A stretch of DNA of 17,394 nucleotides from an uncultured Alistipes sp. Lineage in GTDB: Bacteria > Bacteroidota > Bacteroidia > Bacteroidales > Rikenellaceae. The stretch spans positions 1 to 17,394 of the forward strand of contig CALBKP010000107.1 of the NCBI GenBank assembly GCA_937895825.1. Reading direction: 5' to 3'. This document shows, piece after piece, positions 7,512 to 15,035 of the stretch (positions within the stretch are counted from its first letter, which is position 1; each line of letters opens with the position of its first letter). A model generated the notes under the pieces. That model had not been told where the DNA came from and searched no databases. It saw only the letters and a program-made list of their open reading frames with translations. The translations under genes and the position numbers were made by a program.

Positions 7512-9437
7512 ATGAAAAAGATATTTTTTGCATTGGTAGCCCTCTTTGGACTATTTGCCTGCGAGCCAGAGCCCGATGTAACAACTGTAAAGACATTGAC
7601 ACTCTCGGTAGATAACACCGAGATATTCGCCAACGGCAAACAGACAGCCACATTTACCGTTAAGGACGATAGTGATACTATTGTGGAGGATGCTACTATC
7701 TACTTTAGCACTTCAAACGAGGCACTTGCAACAAAGAGCTTCAGCACGACATTCGCTGGCACTTACGAGTTCTACGCAATGAAGGGTAACACCAAGTCGA
7801 ACACCGTGAGCGTTGTGGCTAAGGAGGTGACCGAGGATACGAAGGTTGTCACCCTCTCGATAGTATTCCATAGCGATTTAGCCTTCATTGGTGACACCAT
7901 CAGTTTTGCTGTTGATTGCAACGGTGAGGATGTAACGAGCGATAGCGTTATCTACAATGCTGAGGATGACAGCGCACTTGAGGGTAACACTTTCACTTCC
8001 GACAAAGCTATCAAGTATAGCTTCTACGCGATCTACGAGGGTGAGAAGTCGAACACCGTGTCATTCCAGTTTGTTAAGACAGATACTCCTCCTATTGAGC
8101 TCAGCGTATCGCCCACGACAATCGTTGCCGATGGCGTAGAGAAGGCGATCTTTACGATTAATTACGAATTTGAGTTCGAGGTATACAATGCCAAGGACAA
8201 CACGAAACTCTCGTCTAAGGAGTTCTCTACAACCGTAGCTGGCGAGTACTCGTTCTACGCTGTTGCCGATGTCGACAATATATCGAACATCGTAACCGTT
8301 ATCGCTACCGAGCCAGTAGTTGATGATAAGCCCATCACGCTCGAGGCATCAACATCGACAATCAAGGCAAACGGCGTGGACTACGCACAGTTTACCGTAA
8401 TGCAGGAGGGCTCTGATGTAACATCGGCTGCAAGCATCTACGTCAATGGCGGCAAGCTCAACGGCACCCGCTTCGTTACGACAACCCCTGGCACCTATAC
8501 CGTATATGCCGAGAAGGGTTCGGTAAAGTCTAACGAGCTTACAATCACTGCCGAGGAGGTTACTGCCACGGGTAAGAGCATAGTCTTCGCCGATGGCGTT
8601 ACGCTCACCTCAGGATGGTACGATGTTAACAAGAAGGGTGCCGGCGACAACGGAGATATAAATATGTGCTGGGCTGCCGCATCATCGAATATGATTCAGT
8701 GGTTCCAAGATCGCTACAAGGCGGCTGGCAAGACGTTGCCCGCTGGTGCTACTGATGGACCAGGCGTAACCACATACGACAGATTTGGGCCTTACGAGTT
8801 GGAGCTTATGAATGTATTCCACTCGCAGTGGGACAACTCGCGCGGTGGACATATGCAGGAGGCTATTCCGTGGTACTTTGAGGGCGTGTTGAACGGTGGC
8901 GAGTATGCATCGGCAGGCACACAGGCTGTGCCAAAGACTGCTGGCGGATTCTGGAAGAGTATATGGGAAACTGAGGTTTACCCAAATATCTATCACGGAT
9001 ATGAGAACATCATCGTCCCCGGTGTCATCGAGTATCGAGATATATACATTACGTTGTATAACAATTACTACTTGTGGGGTAATGGCACAACATTCGTTGG
9101 TACAGAGCGTTTAAAGATATTCTCAGAACATATAGTTGAGGCATTCGAGCATGGTATGGCAGGTCTTACGATTAACCTCGGTGCCAATCTCACCTCGGCA
9201 AGTCACGCTGTTACTCTTTGGGGCTACGAGATCGACAACGCAACAGGGTTAGTAACACGCTTGTGGATTACCGACTCGGACGATTTGGCATCGGAGCCTA
9301 AGACACAGCTCTTGAACGAGTACAGCGTATCTATCGACGAGGGTAAGTCGAACGTCAAGCTCACCGGAGATACACGTTATGGTGCTTGCTATGTAGTATC
9401 GATTCATCCTTTCTCGGGTTACGGCTCGGCTAATTAA
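7512..9437 (+). CDS. Lipoprotein with four Ig-like repeats and C-terminal IdeS/Mac-type cysteine protease (C66)
   Basis: 641 aa. Lipoprotein signal peptide with lipobox LFAC (Cys17) and acidic residues just after it (EPEPD), as in surface-exported Bacteroidetes lipoproteins. Four Ig-like repeats of about 80 aa follow (27-106, 111-190, 194-271, 274-352). The last about 285 residues match streptococcal IdeS in order and spacing: GWYDVNK with K374 at the oxyanion lysine (IdeS K84), MCWAAASSN with nucleophile C386 (IdeS C94), SASHAVTLWG with H565 (IdeS H262), and WITDSDD with D588 and D590 (IdeS D284, D286). IdeS cleaves IgG at the lower hinge. All catalytic residues are present, so an active protease is expected. 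Immunoglobulin as substrate is inference; IgA or another Ig-fold target is equally possible. The FN3 lipoprotein gene ends 35 bp upstream. Confidence 0.88.
   Translation: MKKIFFALVALFGLFACEPEPDVTTVKTLTLSVDNTEIFANGKQTATFTVKDDSDTIVEDATIYFSTSNEALATKSFSTTFAGTYEFYAMKGNTKSNTVSVVAKEVTEDTKVVTLSIVFHSDLAFIGDTISFAVDCNGEDVTSDSVIYNAEDDSALEGNTFTSDKAIKYSFYAIYEGEKSNTVSFQFVKTDTPPIELSVSPTTIVADGVEKAIFTINYEFEFEVYNAKDNTKLSSKEFSTTVAGEYSFYAVADVDNISNIVTVIATEPVVDDKPITLEASTSTIKANGVDYAQFTVMQEGSDVTSAASIYVNGGKLNGTRFVTTTPGTYTVYAEKGSVKSNELTITAEEVTATGKSIVFADGVTLTSGWYDVNKKGAGDNGDINMCWAAASSNMIQWFQDRYKAAGKTLPAGATDGPGVTTYDRFGPYELELMNVFHSQWDNSRGGHMQEAIPWYFEGVLNGGEYASAGTQAVPKTAGGFWKSIWETEVYPNIYHGYENIIVPGVIEYRDIYITLYNNYYLWGNGTTFVGTERLKIFSEHIVEAFEHGMAGLTINLGANLTSASHAVTLWGYEIDNATGLVTRLWITDSDDLASEPKTQLLNEYSVSIDEGKSNVKLTGDTRYGACYVVSIHPFSGYGSAN
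7590..8567 (+). repeat. Four tandem Ig-like repeats within the first protease gene
   Basis: These are protein-level, divergent repeats of about 80 codons. Each starts with a strand such as TLSVDNTEIFANG or ELSVSPTTIVADG and closes with a recurrent pattern: F.(S/T)T..(A/P)G.Y.FYA followed by KSNTV or ISNIV. Repeat 2 is the most degenerate. The same module occurs once in the second protease protein (residues 304-385). The fold is probably an invasin/Big-like stalk holding the catalytic domain away from the membrane. Confidence 0.7.
8584..9129 (+). repeat. 546-bp direct repeat, copy 1 (protease domain, Cys half)
   Basis: By direct reading this stretch is identical, base for base, to 10769-11314 (offset 2185). 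It starts at the junction between the last Ig-like repeat and the protease domain and ends abruptly before the catalytic His/Asp half. The copies then differ at about 39 of the remaining 308 bases, with no indels. Confidence 0.92.
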
Positions 9438-9475
9438 ATTACCAAAAACATATAAATAATACCGTGTGTGATATA

Positions 9476-9595
9476 ATGGAAAACGGTAATATTTACACTC
9501 CTCCATGCCTATACGTCATCACGTATAGCATGGAGGATGGTTTTACACTTAGCGGCGTTGAATCTCCTGATTTCGATGACGAAAACGAACTCTAA
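9476..9595 (+). CDS. Possible 39-aa peptide between the two protease genes
   Basis: An ATG at 9476 opens 39 codons ending in TAA at 9593-9595, five bases before the next gene. The peptide has no signal sequence. It contains a YTPPC...V block, then MEDGFTLSG, then an acidic tail (DFDDENEL). This layout (YxxP, hydrophobic Val, E-x-GF-x-LSG, acidic end) resembles short Bacteroidetes peptides that I recall near fimbrillin-like genes; that comparison is from memory. Against coding: a strong hairpin occupies codons 8-21, and 39 open codons can arise by chance. It is placed exactly between the Ig-repeat protease and the fimbrillin-protease fusion, so a role in their export or regulation is possible but unproven. 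Confidence 0.5.
   Translation: MENGNIYTPPCLYVITYSMEDGFTLSGVESPDFDDENEL
9499..9537 (+). promoter_or_regulatory. Strong hairpin between the two protease genes (attenuator or processing site)
   Basis: A 17-bp stem with a single bulged C (9509) closes a CATC tetraloop (9517-9520). The left arm starts TCCTCCATGC and the right arm ends GCATGGAGGA. It is followed by TGGTTTTAC, only four T, so it could be a partial terminator, an mRNA stabiliser or a processing site tuning the second protease relative to the first. It lies inside the small ORF at 9476-9595. Confidence 0.65.
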
Positions 9596-9600
9596 GAGCT

Positions 9601-11622
9601 ATGAAATCAATGATTAGAAATATCATAGGTATGCTCTCTGGTCTCGCTGTACTCATGGTCACAGGCTGTGTTAAGGAGCAGATAACTACGCAGGCAACGC
9701 CCGAAACAGATATGGTGGAGATTGCTCTCGTTGCCGATATGGATGATGAGACCACACGTCTTGCTCTCGATGGCAACACAACTCACTGGGAGGTGGGCGA
9801 CCGTATAACCGTAGGACTTGTTGCGAGCTACTACTCCACGCTCTTCTCGACGTTCGAGATTCGCACGTCGGATGATATCTCTAAGGATGGCAAGCGTGCC
9901 ACGTTCCGTGGCGAGGTAACACCTGGTACCTACTATGGTGTGGTTGCGCTATATCCTGCGTCGGAGACTGCATCGAATACCATATCGCTTAGGCGTGACG
10001 CTACAGATAATATCTTTATGTCGTCGTACACGGCCTACGATATGCCTATAAATGTCAACGCGACAACGATACTCCCGATAGACTTCAAACACCTGATGCA
10101 CAAGATAGACTTCAACCTATCGCTCGCAGAGGGTTATGTGAGCAACGATCTCGAAGCTGAGAGTATAGCTATCGAAATGACTGCAACAGCTGATGGCAGG
10201 GAGGTAAAATTCCCACTGGTATCGAACTATGATATTCGCCGAGATACGCTAACGCAGCTTAAGAGCGAGGCTGCTGTCACCGTATATGGCAGCGGTTCGA
10301 AGTTCCATACGATGCTATTCCCGATGGGTACAATGACAAGCGTAGCCCTCACTTTCAAGGTATATATTGACGGTGAGTGTCGCTACGAGATCCGTAAGCC
10401 CGAGAGCGGCACACTCTCGACACTCAAGATGTCGGCAGGAAAGTCTACGACGGTAAACCTCCAACTTAGCGAGGATAACTTCGTTGGTGGCGGTGATGAC
10501 ATCGTACAGAAGATGATAACTCTCTCGGCCAGCAAAGGCGTAATACTAGCAGATGGCATGGATAGCGCAATACTCAAAGTTGTAGATGAGAATGGCGTGG
10601 ATGTCACCACACAGTGTGACCTATACTACTCTACTGGCAGAAAGGCTGGAATGGTATTCACCACGATAACTCCCAAAAGCTACTCGTTCTATGCGGAACT
10701 TAATGGCATTAGAAGCAACTATATAACAATAACGGCTAAAGAGCCCATTGAGTCCGACCTGGAGATTATCTTCGCCGATGGCGTTACGCTCACCTCAGGA
10801 TGGTACGATGTTAACAAGAAGGGTGCCGGCGACAACGGAGATATAAATATGTGCTGGGCTGCCGCATCATCGAATATGATTCAGTGGTTCCAAGATCGCT
10901 ACAAGGCGGCTGGCAAGACGTTGCCCGCTGGTGCTACTGATGGACCAGGCGTAACCACATACGACAGATTTGGGCCTTACGAGTTGGAGCTTATGAATGT
11001 ATTCCACTCGCAGTGGGACAACTCGCGCGGTGGACATATGCAGGAGGCTATTCCGTGGTACTTTGAGGGCGTGTTGAACGGTGGCGAGTATGCATCGGCA
11101 GGCACACAGGCTGTGCCAAAGACTGCTGGCGGATTCTGGAAGAGTATATGGGAAACTGAGGTTTACCCAAATATCTATCACGGATATGAGAACATCATCG
11201 TCCCCGGTGTCATCGAGTATCGAGATATATACATTACGTTGTATAACAATTACTACTTGTGGGGTAATGGCACAACATTCGTTGGTACAGAGCGTTTAAA
11301 GATATTCTCAGAACTTGTAGTTGAGGCATTCGAGCATGGTATGGCAGGTCTTACCGTTAAAATCGGTGCCAGTCTCACCTCAGCAAGTCACGCTGTTACT
11401 CTTTGGGGATACGAGATCGACAATGCCACAGGTCTTTTGACACGCCTTTGGATTACAGATTCTGACGATTTGGTATCGGAGCCTAAGACACAGTTGCTCA
11501 ACGAGTACAGCGTATCTATCGACGAGGGTAGGTCGAACGTCAAACTCACCGGTGATACACGTTATGGTGCTTGCTATGTAGTATCGATTCACCCATTCGC
11601 GGGTTATGGTACTGCCAGATAA
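9601..11622 (+). CDS. Fimbrillin-like lipoprotein fused to an Ig-like repeat and a second IdeS/Mac-type protease
   Basis: 673 aa. Lipoprotein signal with lipobox VTGC (Cys23). Residues about 37-298 look like a Mfa/FimA-type fimbrillin-like domain: TTRLALDGNTTHWEVGDRI near the N-terminus, GVVALYPAS, then DFKHLMHKIDFNLSL and the closing SAGKSTTVNLQL strand. One Ig-like repeat follows (304-385, ending KSYSFYAELNGIRSNYITITA). The C66-type protease spans 388-673 with C418, H597, D620 and D622 in the same motifs as the upstream gene. Nothing vital is missing. The protein suggests a protease shown on the cell surface, on a pilus-like structure or a fimbrillin-fold anchor (inference). Its C-terminal part differs from the first protease at only about 12 of some 100 residues. 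It is the last gene of the operon; a terminator follows. Confidence 0.87.
   Translation: MKSMIRNIIGMLSGLAVLMVTGCVKEQITTQATPETDMVEIALVADMDDETTRLALDGNTTHWEVGDRITVGLVASYYSTLFSTFEIRTSDDISKDGKRATFRGEVTPGTYYGVVALYPASETASNTISLRRDATDNIFMSSYTAYDMPINVNATTILPIDFKHLMHKIDFNLSLAEGYVSNDLEAESIAIEMTATADGREVKFPLVSNYDIRRDTLTQLKSEAAVTVYGSGSKFHTMLFPMGTMTSVALTFKVYIDGECRYEIRKPESGTLSTLKMSAGKSTTVNLQLSEDNFVGGGDDIVQKMITLSASKGVILADGMDSAILKVVDENGVDVTTQCDLYYSTGRKAGMVFTTITPKSYSFYAELNGIRSNYITITAKEPIESDLEIIFADGVTLTSGWYDVNKKGAGDNGDINMCWAAASSNMIQWFQDRYKAAGKTLPAGATDGPGVTTYDRFGPYELELMNVFHSQWDNSRGGHMQEAIPWYFEGVLNGGEYASAGTQAVPKTAGGFWKSIWETEVYPNIYHGYENIIVPGVIEYRDIYITLYNNYYLWGNGTTFVGTERLKIFSELVVEAFEHGMAGLTVKIGASLTSASHAVTLWGYEIDNATGLLTRLWITDSDDLVSEPKTQLLNEYSVSIDEGRSNVKLTGDTRYGACYVVSIHPFAGYGTAR
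10769..11314 (+). repeat. 546-bp direct repeat, copy 2 (protease domain, Cys half)
   Basis: Identical to 8584-9129. It includes the catalytic Cys codon at 10852-10854. The upstream flank is only distantly related, and the downstream flank (11315-11622) is about 87% identical to copy 1. Confidence 0.92.
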
Positions 11623-11644
11623 GGTACACGATTACTATTATACG

Positions 11645-11681
11645 GATACCGAGATTGGAGAATTAAACCAATCTCGGTATC
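11645..11681 (+). terminator. Intrinsic terminator of the protease operon
   Basis: A perfect 14-bp stem (GATACCGAGATTGG at 11645-11658, complement at 11668-11681) with a 9-nt AT-rich loop, followed by TTATTTGTG. It lies 22 bp after the stop codon of the second protease gene. Confidence 0.8.
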
Positions 11682-11743
11682 TTATTTGTGCAAAAAAACA
11701 TTGATATTTGGCAGTCATGTGATGGGAATATAATACTTTTTCG

Positions 11744-11751
11744 TACATTTG
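11744..11751 (+). promoter_or_regulatory. Candidate -7 element directly at the uvrB start
   Basis: TACATTTG matches TAnnTTTG exactly but sits only 4 nt before the uvrB ATG, so its transcript would be leaderless or nearly so. No good TTTG lies 19-21 nt upstream. An alternative weaker box, TACTTTTT at 11734-11741, has TTTG 23 nt upstream (11707-11710). Confidence 0.4.
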
Positions 11752-11755
11752 TGAG

Positions 11756-13858
11756 ATGGATTTTAGACTTGTTGCAGAATACAAGCCTATGGGCGACCAG
11801 CCTGAGGCGATAGAGCGAATGGTGCAGTCGGTAGAGGATAACAACCGCATAGGCACCACTCTGCTTGGCGTGACTGGCTCTGGTAAGACATTTACCGTGG
11901 CCAACGTCATCGAGCGTGTAAATAGACCTACGCTCGTCATCAGCCACAACAAGACACTCGCAGCACAGCTCTATGGCGAATTTAAGAACTTCTTTCCTGA
12001 TAATGCCGTGGAGTACTTCGTATCGTACTACGACTACTACCAGCCCGAGGCATACCTCCCATCGACAGACACGTACATCGAAAAAGATCTATCGATAAAC
12101 GAGGAGATCGAGCGCATGAGGCTCAAGACTGTAGCTACACTGCTCTCGGGACGTAGGGACGTGATAGTCGTTTCGAGCGTGTCGTGTATATATGGTTGCG
12201 GCAATCCTGAGGATTTCCACGCCACGGCCATCGAACTCCGAGTAGGCGACATGCACCACCGCAAAGACCTACTTATTAGGCTTGTGGACGCGCTCTACAC
12301 GCGCACAGATAGCCAGCTTATGCCCGCTACTTTCCGCGTAACTGGCGAGACGATAGACATCATGGCATCGTTTGGCGAGTTTGGTAATCAGTGTTTCAGA
12401 ATCCTATTCTTCGACCGCGAGATCGAGGCGATATATAGCATTGACCCCGAAACTGGCCAGAAGCTATCATCGCTGGAGTGCGTGACGATATATCCGACCA
12501 ACCTATTCGTGACTACGCGCGACCATATAAAGAAAGCACTGGGAAACATTCGCGAGGATCTGGACAAGCAGATAGCCTTCTTCGAGCGCGAGGGGCGTGA
12601 GCTTGAGGCTCAGCGCATAAAGCAACGCGTGGAGTACGATATGGAGATGATCAACGAGTTGGGCTACTGCTCTGGCATCGAGAACTACTCGCGATACCTT
12701 GATGGGCGTGCCCCGGGATCGCGCCCATTCTGCCTTATGGACTACTTCCCGTCGGACTTCCTGACTGTCATCGACGAGAGCCACGTGACGGTGCCTCAGG
12801 TGCGCGGCATGTATGGCGGTGACCGCTCACGCAAGGAGAACCTTGTAGATTACGGCTTCCGCCTGCCCGCAGCACTCGACAATAGACCATTGAAATTCAG
12901 TGAGTTCGAGCAGTTAGCAACGAAGTCTATTTATGTTAGTGCTACGCCTGCCGACTACGAGATTGAGCATAGCGACGGTGAGATTATCGAGCAGTTTATA
13001 CGTCCAACACATATTGTCGACCCGCCACTAAAGCTACGCGTTGCCGAGTATCAGATTGACGATATGATCGAGTGCATAAGTGCCGCTGTACGACGTGGCG
13101 ACAAGTGCATTGTAACGACCATATCTAAGGCCTCAGCCGAGGAGATGTCGCGCTACTTTGAGCGCATAGGCATACGCAATAGCTACATACACTCCGACGT
13201 AGAGACATTAAATCGCATACAGATACTTGAGGACCTACGCGAAGATAGAATTGATGTGATCGTTGGCGTGAACCTCCTACGCGAGGGTATCGATCTTCCG
13301 GAGGTGAGCCTTGTGGTGATTCTCGACGCCGACAAGGAGGGTTTCTTGCGCAACGTACGAGCCATTACACAGATATCGGGTCGTGCAGCACGTCATACCA
13401 ACGGACAAACGCTGCTCTATGGCGACGTGGTGACTGGCACACTACGCACTGCGATACTCGACAGTAACCGCCGCCGAGCAAAACAGATAGCCTATAACTT
13501 TGAAAATAACATCCTGCCCAAAGGTGCAAAGAAGAGCGGCACAGGACAGAGCACACTCCTTGCCGAGCGTAGCACAGAGAGTGCTACAAATAGCCTAAAT
13601 CTGCCGTTAGAGCGCACTAATAGTAATAAGGATGGTGCAAATAATATAGAATTTAGCGGCTCGAATATAGCCGCAGAAAAGCTGTCAGAATACAACGCCG
13701 AAAGCGAAAAGATGAGCGTCACCGCTGCAAGCGTTGAGATGCTCATAGAGGAGGCACGTAGGGAGATGGAGGCGGCAGCAAAGACTCTCGACTTCATGGC
13801 AGCAGCACGCCACCGCGACCGCATGTACGAGCTTCAGAAACTTCGCGAGAAGCTATAA
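11756..13858 (+). CDS. uvrB: Excinuclease ABC subunit B (UvrB)
   Basis: 700 aa. UvrB is the DNA-damage-verifying helicase-like subunit of nucleotide excision repair. It receives the lesion from UvrA and recruits UvrC. The N-terminus (FRLVAEYKPMGDQPEAIERM) fixes the start, since the next Met falls inside the conserved block. Walker A GVTGSGKT is at residues 38-45. The beta-hairpin region SYYDYYQPEAYLPSTDTYIEKD, the DESH box (VIDESHVTVPQ), and the C-terminal helicase motifs (VGVNLLREGIDLPEVSLV, QISGRAAR) are all present. The C-terminal UVR motif (about 660-698, LDFMAAARHRDRMYELQKL) is intact. A Ser/Asn-rich low-conservation linker of about 55 residues separates it from the helicase core, making the protein slightly longer than most. 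Monocistronic as far as can be seen. Confidence 0.97.
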   Translation: MDFRLVAEYKPMGDQPEAIERMVQSVEDNNRIGTTLLGVTGSGKTFTVANVIERVNRPTLVISHNKTLAAQLYGEFKNFFPDNAVEYFVSYYDYYQPEAYLPSTDTYIEKDLSINEEIERMRLKTVATLLSGRRDVIVVSSVSCIYGCGNPEDFHATAIELRVGDMHHRKDLLIRLVDALYTRTDSQLMPATFRVTGETIDIMASFGEFGNQCFRILFFDREIEAIYSIDPETGQKLSSLECVTIYPTNLFVTTRDHIKKALGNIREDLDKQIAFFEREGRELEAQRIKQRVEYDMEMINELGYCSGIENYSRYLDGRAPGSRPFCLMDYFPSDFLTVIDESHVTVPQVRGMYGGDRSRKENLVDYGFRLPAALDNRPLKFSEFEQLATKSIYVSATPADYEIEHSDGEIIEQFIRPTHIVDPPLKLRVAEYQIDDMIECISAAVRRGDKCIVTTISKASAEEMSRYFERIGIRNSYIHSDVETLNRIQILEDLREDRIDVIVGVNLLREGIDLPEVSLVVILDADKEGFLRNVRAITQISGRAARHTNGQTLLYGDVVTGTLRTAILDSNRRRAKQIAYNFENNILPKGAKKSGTGQSTLLAERSTESATNSLNLPLERTNSNKDGANNIEFSGSNIAAEKLSEYNAESEKMSVTAASVEMLIEEARREMEAAAKTLDFMAAARHRDRMYELQKLREKL

Positions 13859-13921
13859 TCAATAAGCACACAGCCACAATCTTACGCCAATATCAATAAA
13901 ATCCTTCACACAAACCATATA

Positions 13922-13949
13922 ATATATATGCACATTATTGCATATATAT
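13922..13949 (+). terminator. AT-rich hairpin downstream of uvrB
   Basis: An 11-bp inverted repeat (ATATATATGCA and its complement) has a 6-nt loop, 63 bp after the uvrB stop. It has little GC and no clear T-tract, so it is a weak terminator candidate. The rest of 13859-14112 shows no convincing gene. Confidence 0.3.
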
Positions 13950-14112
13950 ACATTTCCATCACCACTACTATAACACGAGTAGAATTAAGCGAACTGCACG
14001 TTAAGTGGAGAATATACAGCACAAAGTACTGAGCCAAACAGAAAGATAGGTCACCGAAATAGGAGGCCAGCAAATAGAGTGGCAGGAGTACGAAGACTCC
14101 ATAAGTAAAATA

Positions 14113-14547
14113 CTAACGATTATAGCTATCGAAAGTTTTATCCGAGTAGAGGATAATGATGCGCTCGACAGATTTCCCTCTATATGAAGGAGAAGAAAAA
14201 ATGGATGAAATATCATTTTTTGACTCCGAATTACTCTCCGAGAATCTCATATTCTCAGAGTCGGAAAAGAGAGAGGCCTGATCCAAATTTTGCTGTTCAA
14301 CAGAGACAGTAGGGGTAAAGACAGAAGAGGACACCTCGTCACGATAGACACGCTCATCATCGAGTAGCAGCCAGTCAGGATTAATATCAGGAAAAGCCTT
14401 CAATATTTTCACGACCAAATCGAAGCTCGGCTTGTTACGACCAGACAAAATATGAGAGACTCCAGAGGGCTGTATTTCGAGCAATCTGGCAAGAGTAGTG
14501 GGCGTAAGACTCTTCGCATGCAGCAAAAATTCAAGTTTTTCCTTCAT
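14113..14547 (-). CDS. Small XRE-type helix-turn-helix transcriptional regulator
   Basis: 144 aa. The N-terminal 65 residues form an HTH_3/XRE domain: LARLLEIQPSGVSHILSGRNKPSFDLVVKILKAF has the Q..S..SxxxxGR.xPS pattern of the recognition helix, and PDINPDWLLLDD is the usual end of this domain in Bacteroidetes regulators. A low-complexity Ser/Glu/Asn region (about 75-122) follows. The C-terminus, VERIIILYSDKTFDSYN, is a conserved tail that I recall from Bacteroidetes proteins of this type. It is probably an autoregulating repressor: heptamers TTACAAA (14560-14566) and TTTGTAA (14582-14588) flank its -7 box. No toxin-like partner is adjacent. Target genes are unknown. Confidence 0.85.
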   Translation of the reverse strand: MKEKLEFLLHAKSLTPTTLARLLEIQPSGVSHILSGRNKPSFDLVVKILKAFPDINPDWLLLDDERVYRDEVSSSVFTPTVSVEQQNLDQASLFSDSENMRFSESNSESKNDISSIFSSPSYRGKSVERIIILYSDKTFDSYNR

Positions 14548-14562
14548 AATCCATATTTTTTA

Positions 14563-14594
14563 CAAATATACAAACTTTATTTTTGTAATGCAAA
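14563..14594 (-). promoter_or_regulatory. Predicted promoter of the XRE regulator
   Basis: On the reverse strand TTTG (14594-14591) and TATATTTG (14570-14563) are exact -33 and -7 matches, 20 nt apart. The transcription start would be near 14556, about 9 nt before the ATG. An inverted pair of TTACAAA/TTTGTAA heptamers brackets the -7 region. Confidence 0.7.
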
Positions 14595-15009
14595 TTTATT
14601 TTACAAAAGTAAAGTACATACAATTGTTAACAAGTATCACATTTGTAAAATAGAGAATTATGGTAAAAACAATAAATTAAATGTAACCACATTTAAATTG
14701 ATATAATCAATGTAAATAACTAATATTACAATACTTATACTAATACACATCACATTAACAACCATAAATACTCAGAAGTCGCTAAAATCGAGTATTTACG
14801 CCAAATATAATTGATATAAAATATATAATCACCTCTTTTTTAGCATATTAAAAAATAATATTCAGCGATTGAAGTAGGTGATAATCACTGCAAAATGCCA
14901 CTACTTACAAATGTTATAAATATTTACATTTATAACTATTAACAAGTGTGAGTATGGCCTAATCTGTTAACTTTTGTAAATCACATCAAGTGATTAAGAT
15001 TGTGAACAT

Positions 15010-15035
15010 TTTACATTTGTAATTACAATTGTAAA
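15010..15035. promoter_or_regulatory. Near-perfect 26-bp palindrome
   Basis: The two halves, TTTACATTTGTAA and TTACAATTGTAAA, are reverse complements except at one symmetric position pair. The right half contains the perfect 12-bp palindrome TTACAATTGTAA (15023-15034). It is likely a dimeric or tetrameric binding site in the heptamer cluster. Confidence 0.55.

Noticed and set aside
8584..11314. Duplication caused by an insertion sequence or composite transposon
   Set aside because: No transposase, terminal inverted repeats or target-site duplications. The repeat lies inside two reading frames and follows a domain boundary.
13929..14033. Short forward frame of 34 codons after uvrB
   Set aside because: It starts inside an AT-rich hairpin, has no recognisable features and is of chance length.
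14113..14547. Antitoxin of a toxin-antitoxin pair
   Set aside because: The XRE protein has no small partner gene on either side; the flanks are non-coding.
14452..14706. 84-codon forward frame overlapping the XRE start
   Set aside because: It runs antisense through the HTH domain and into the AT-rich spacer, and its composition follows the AT content.
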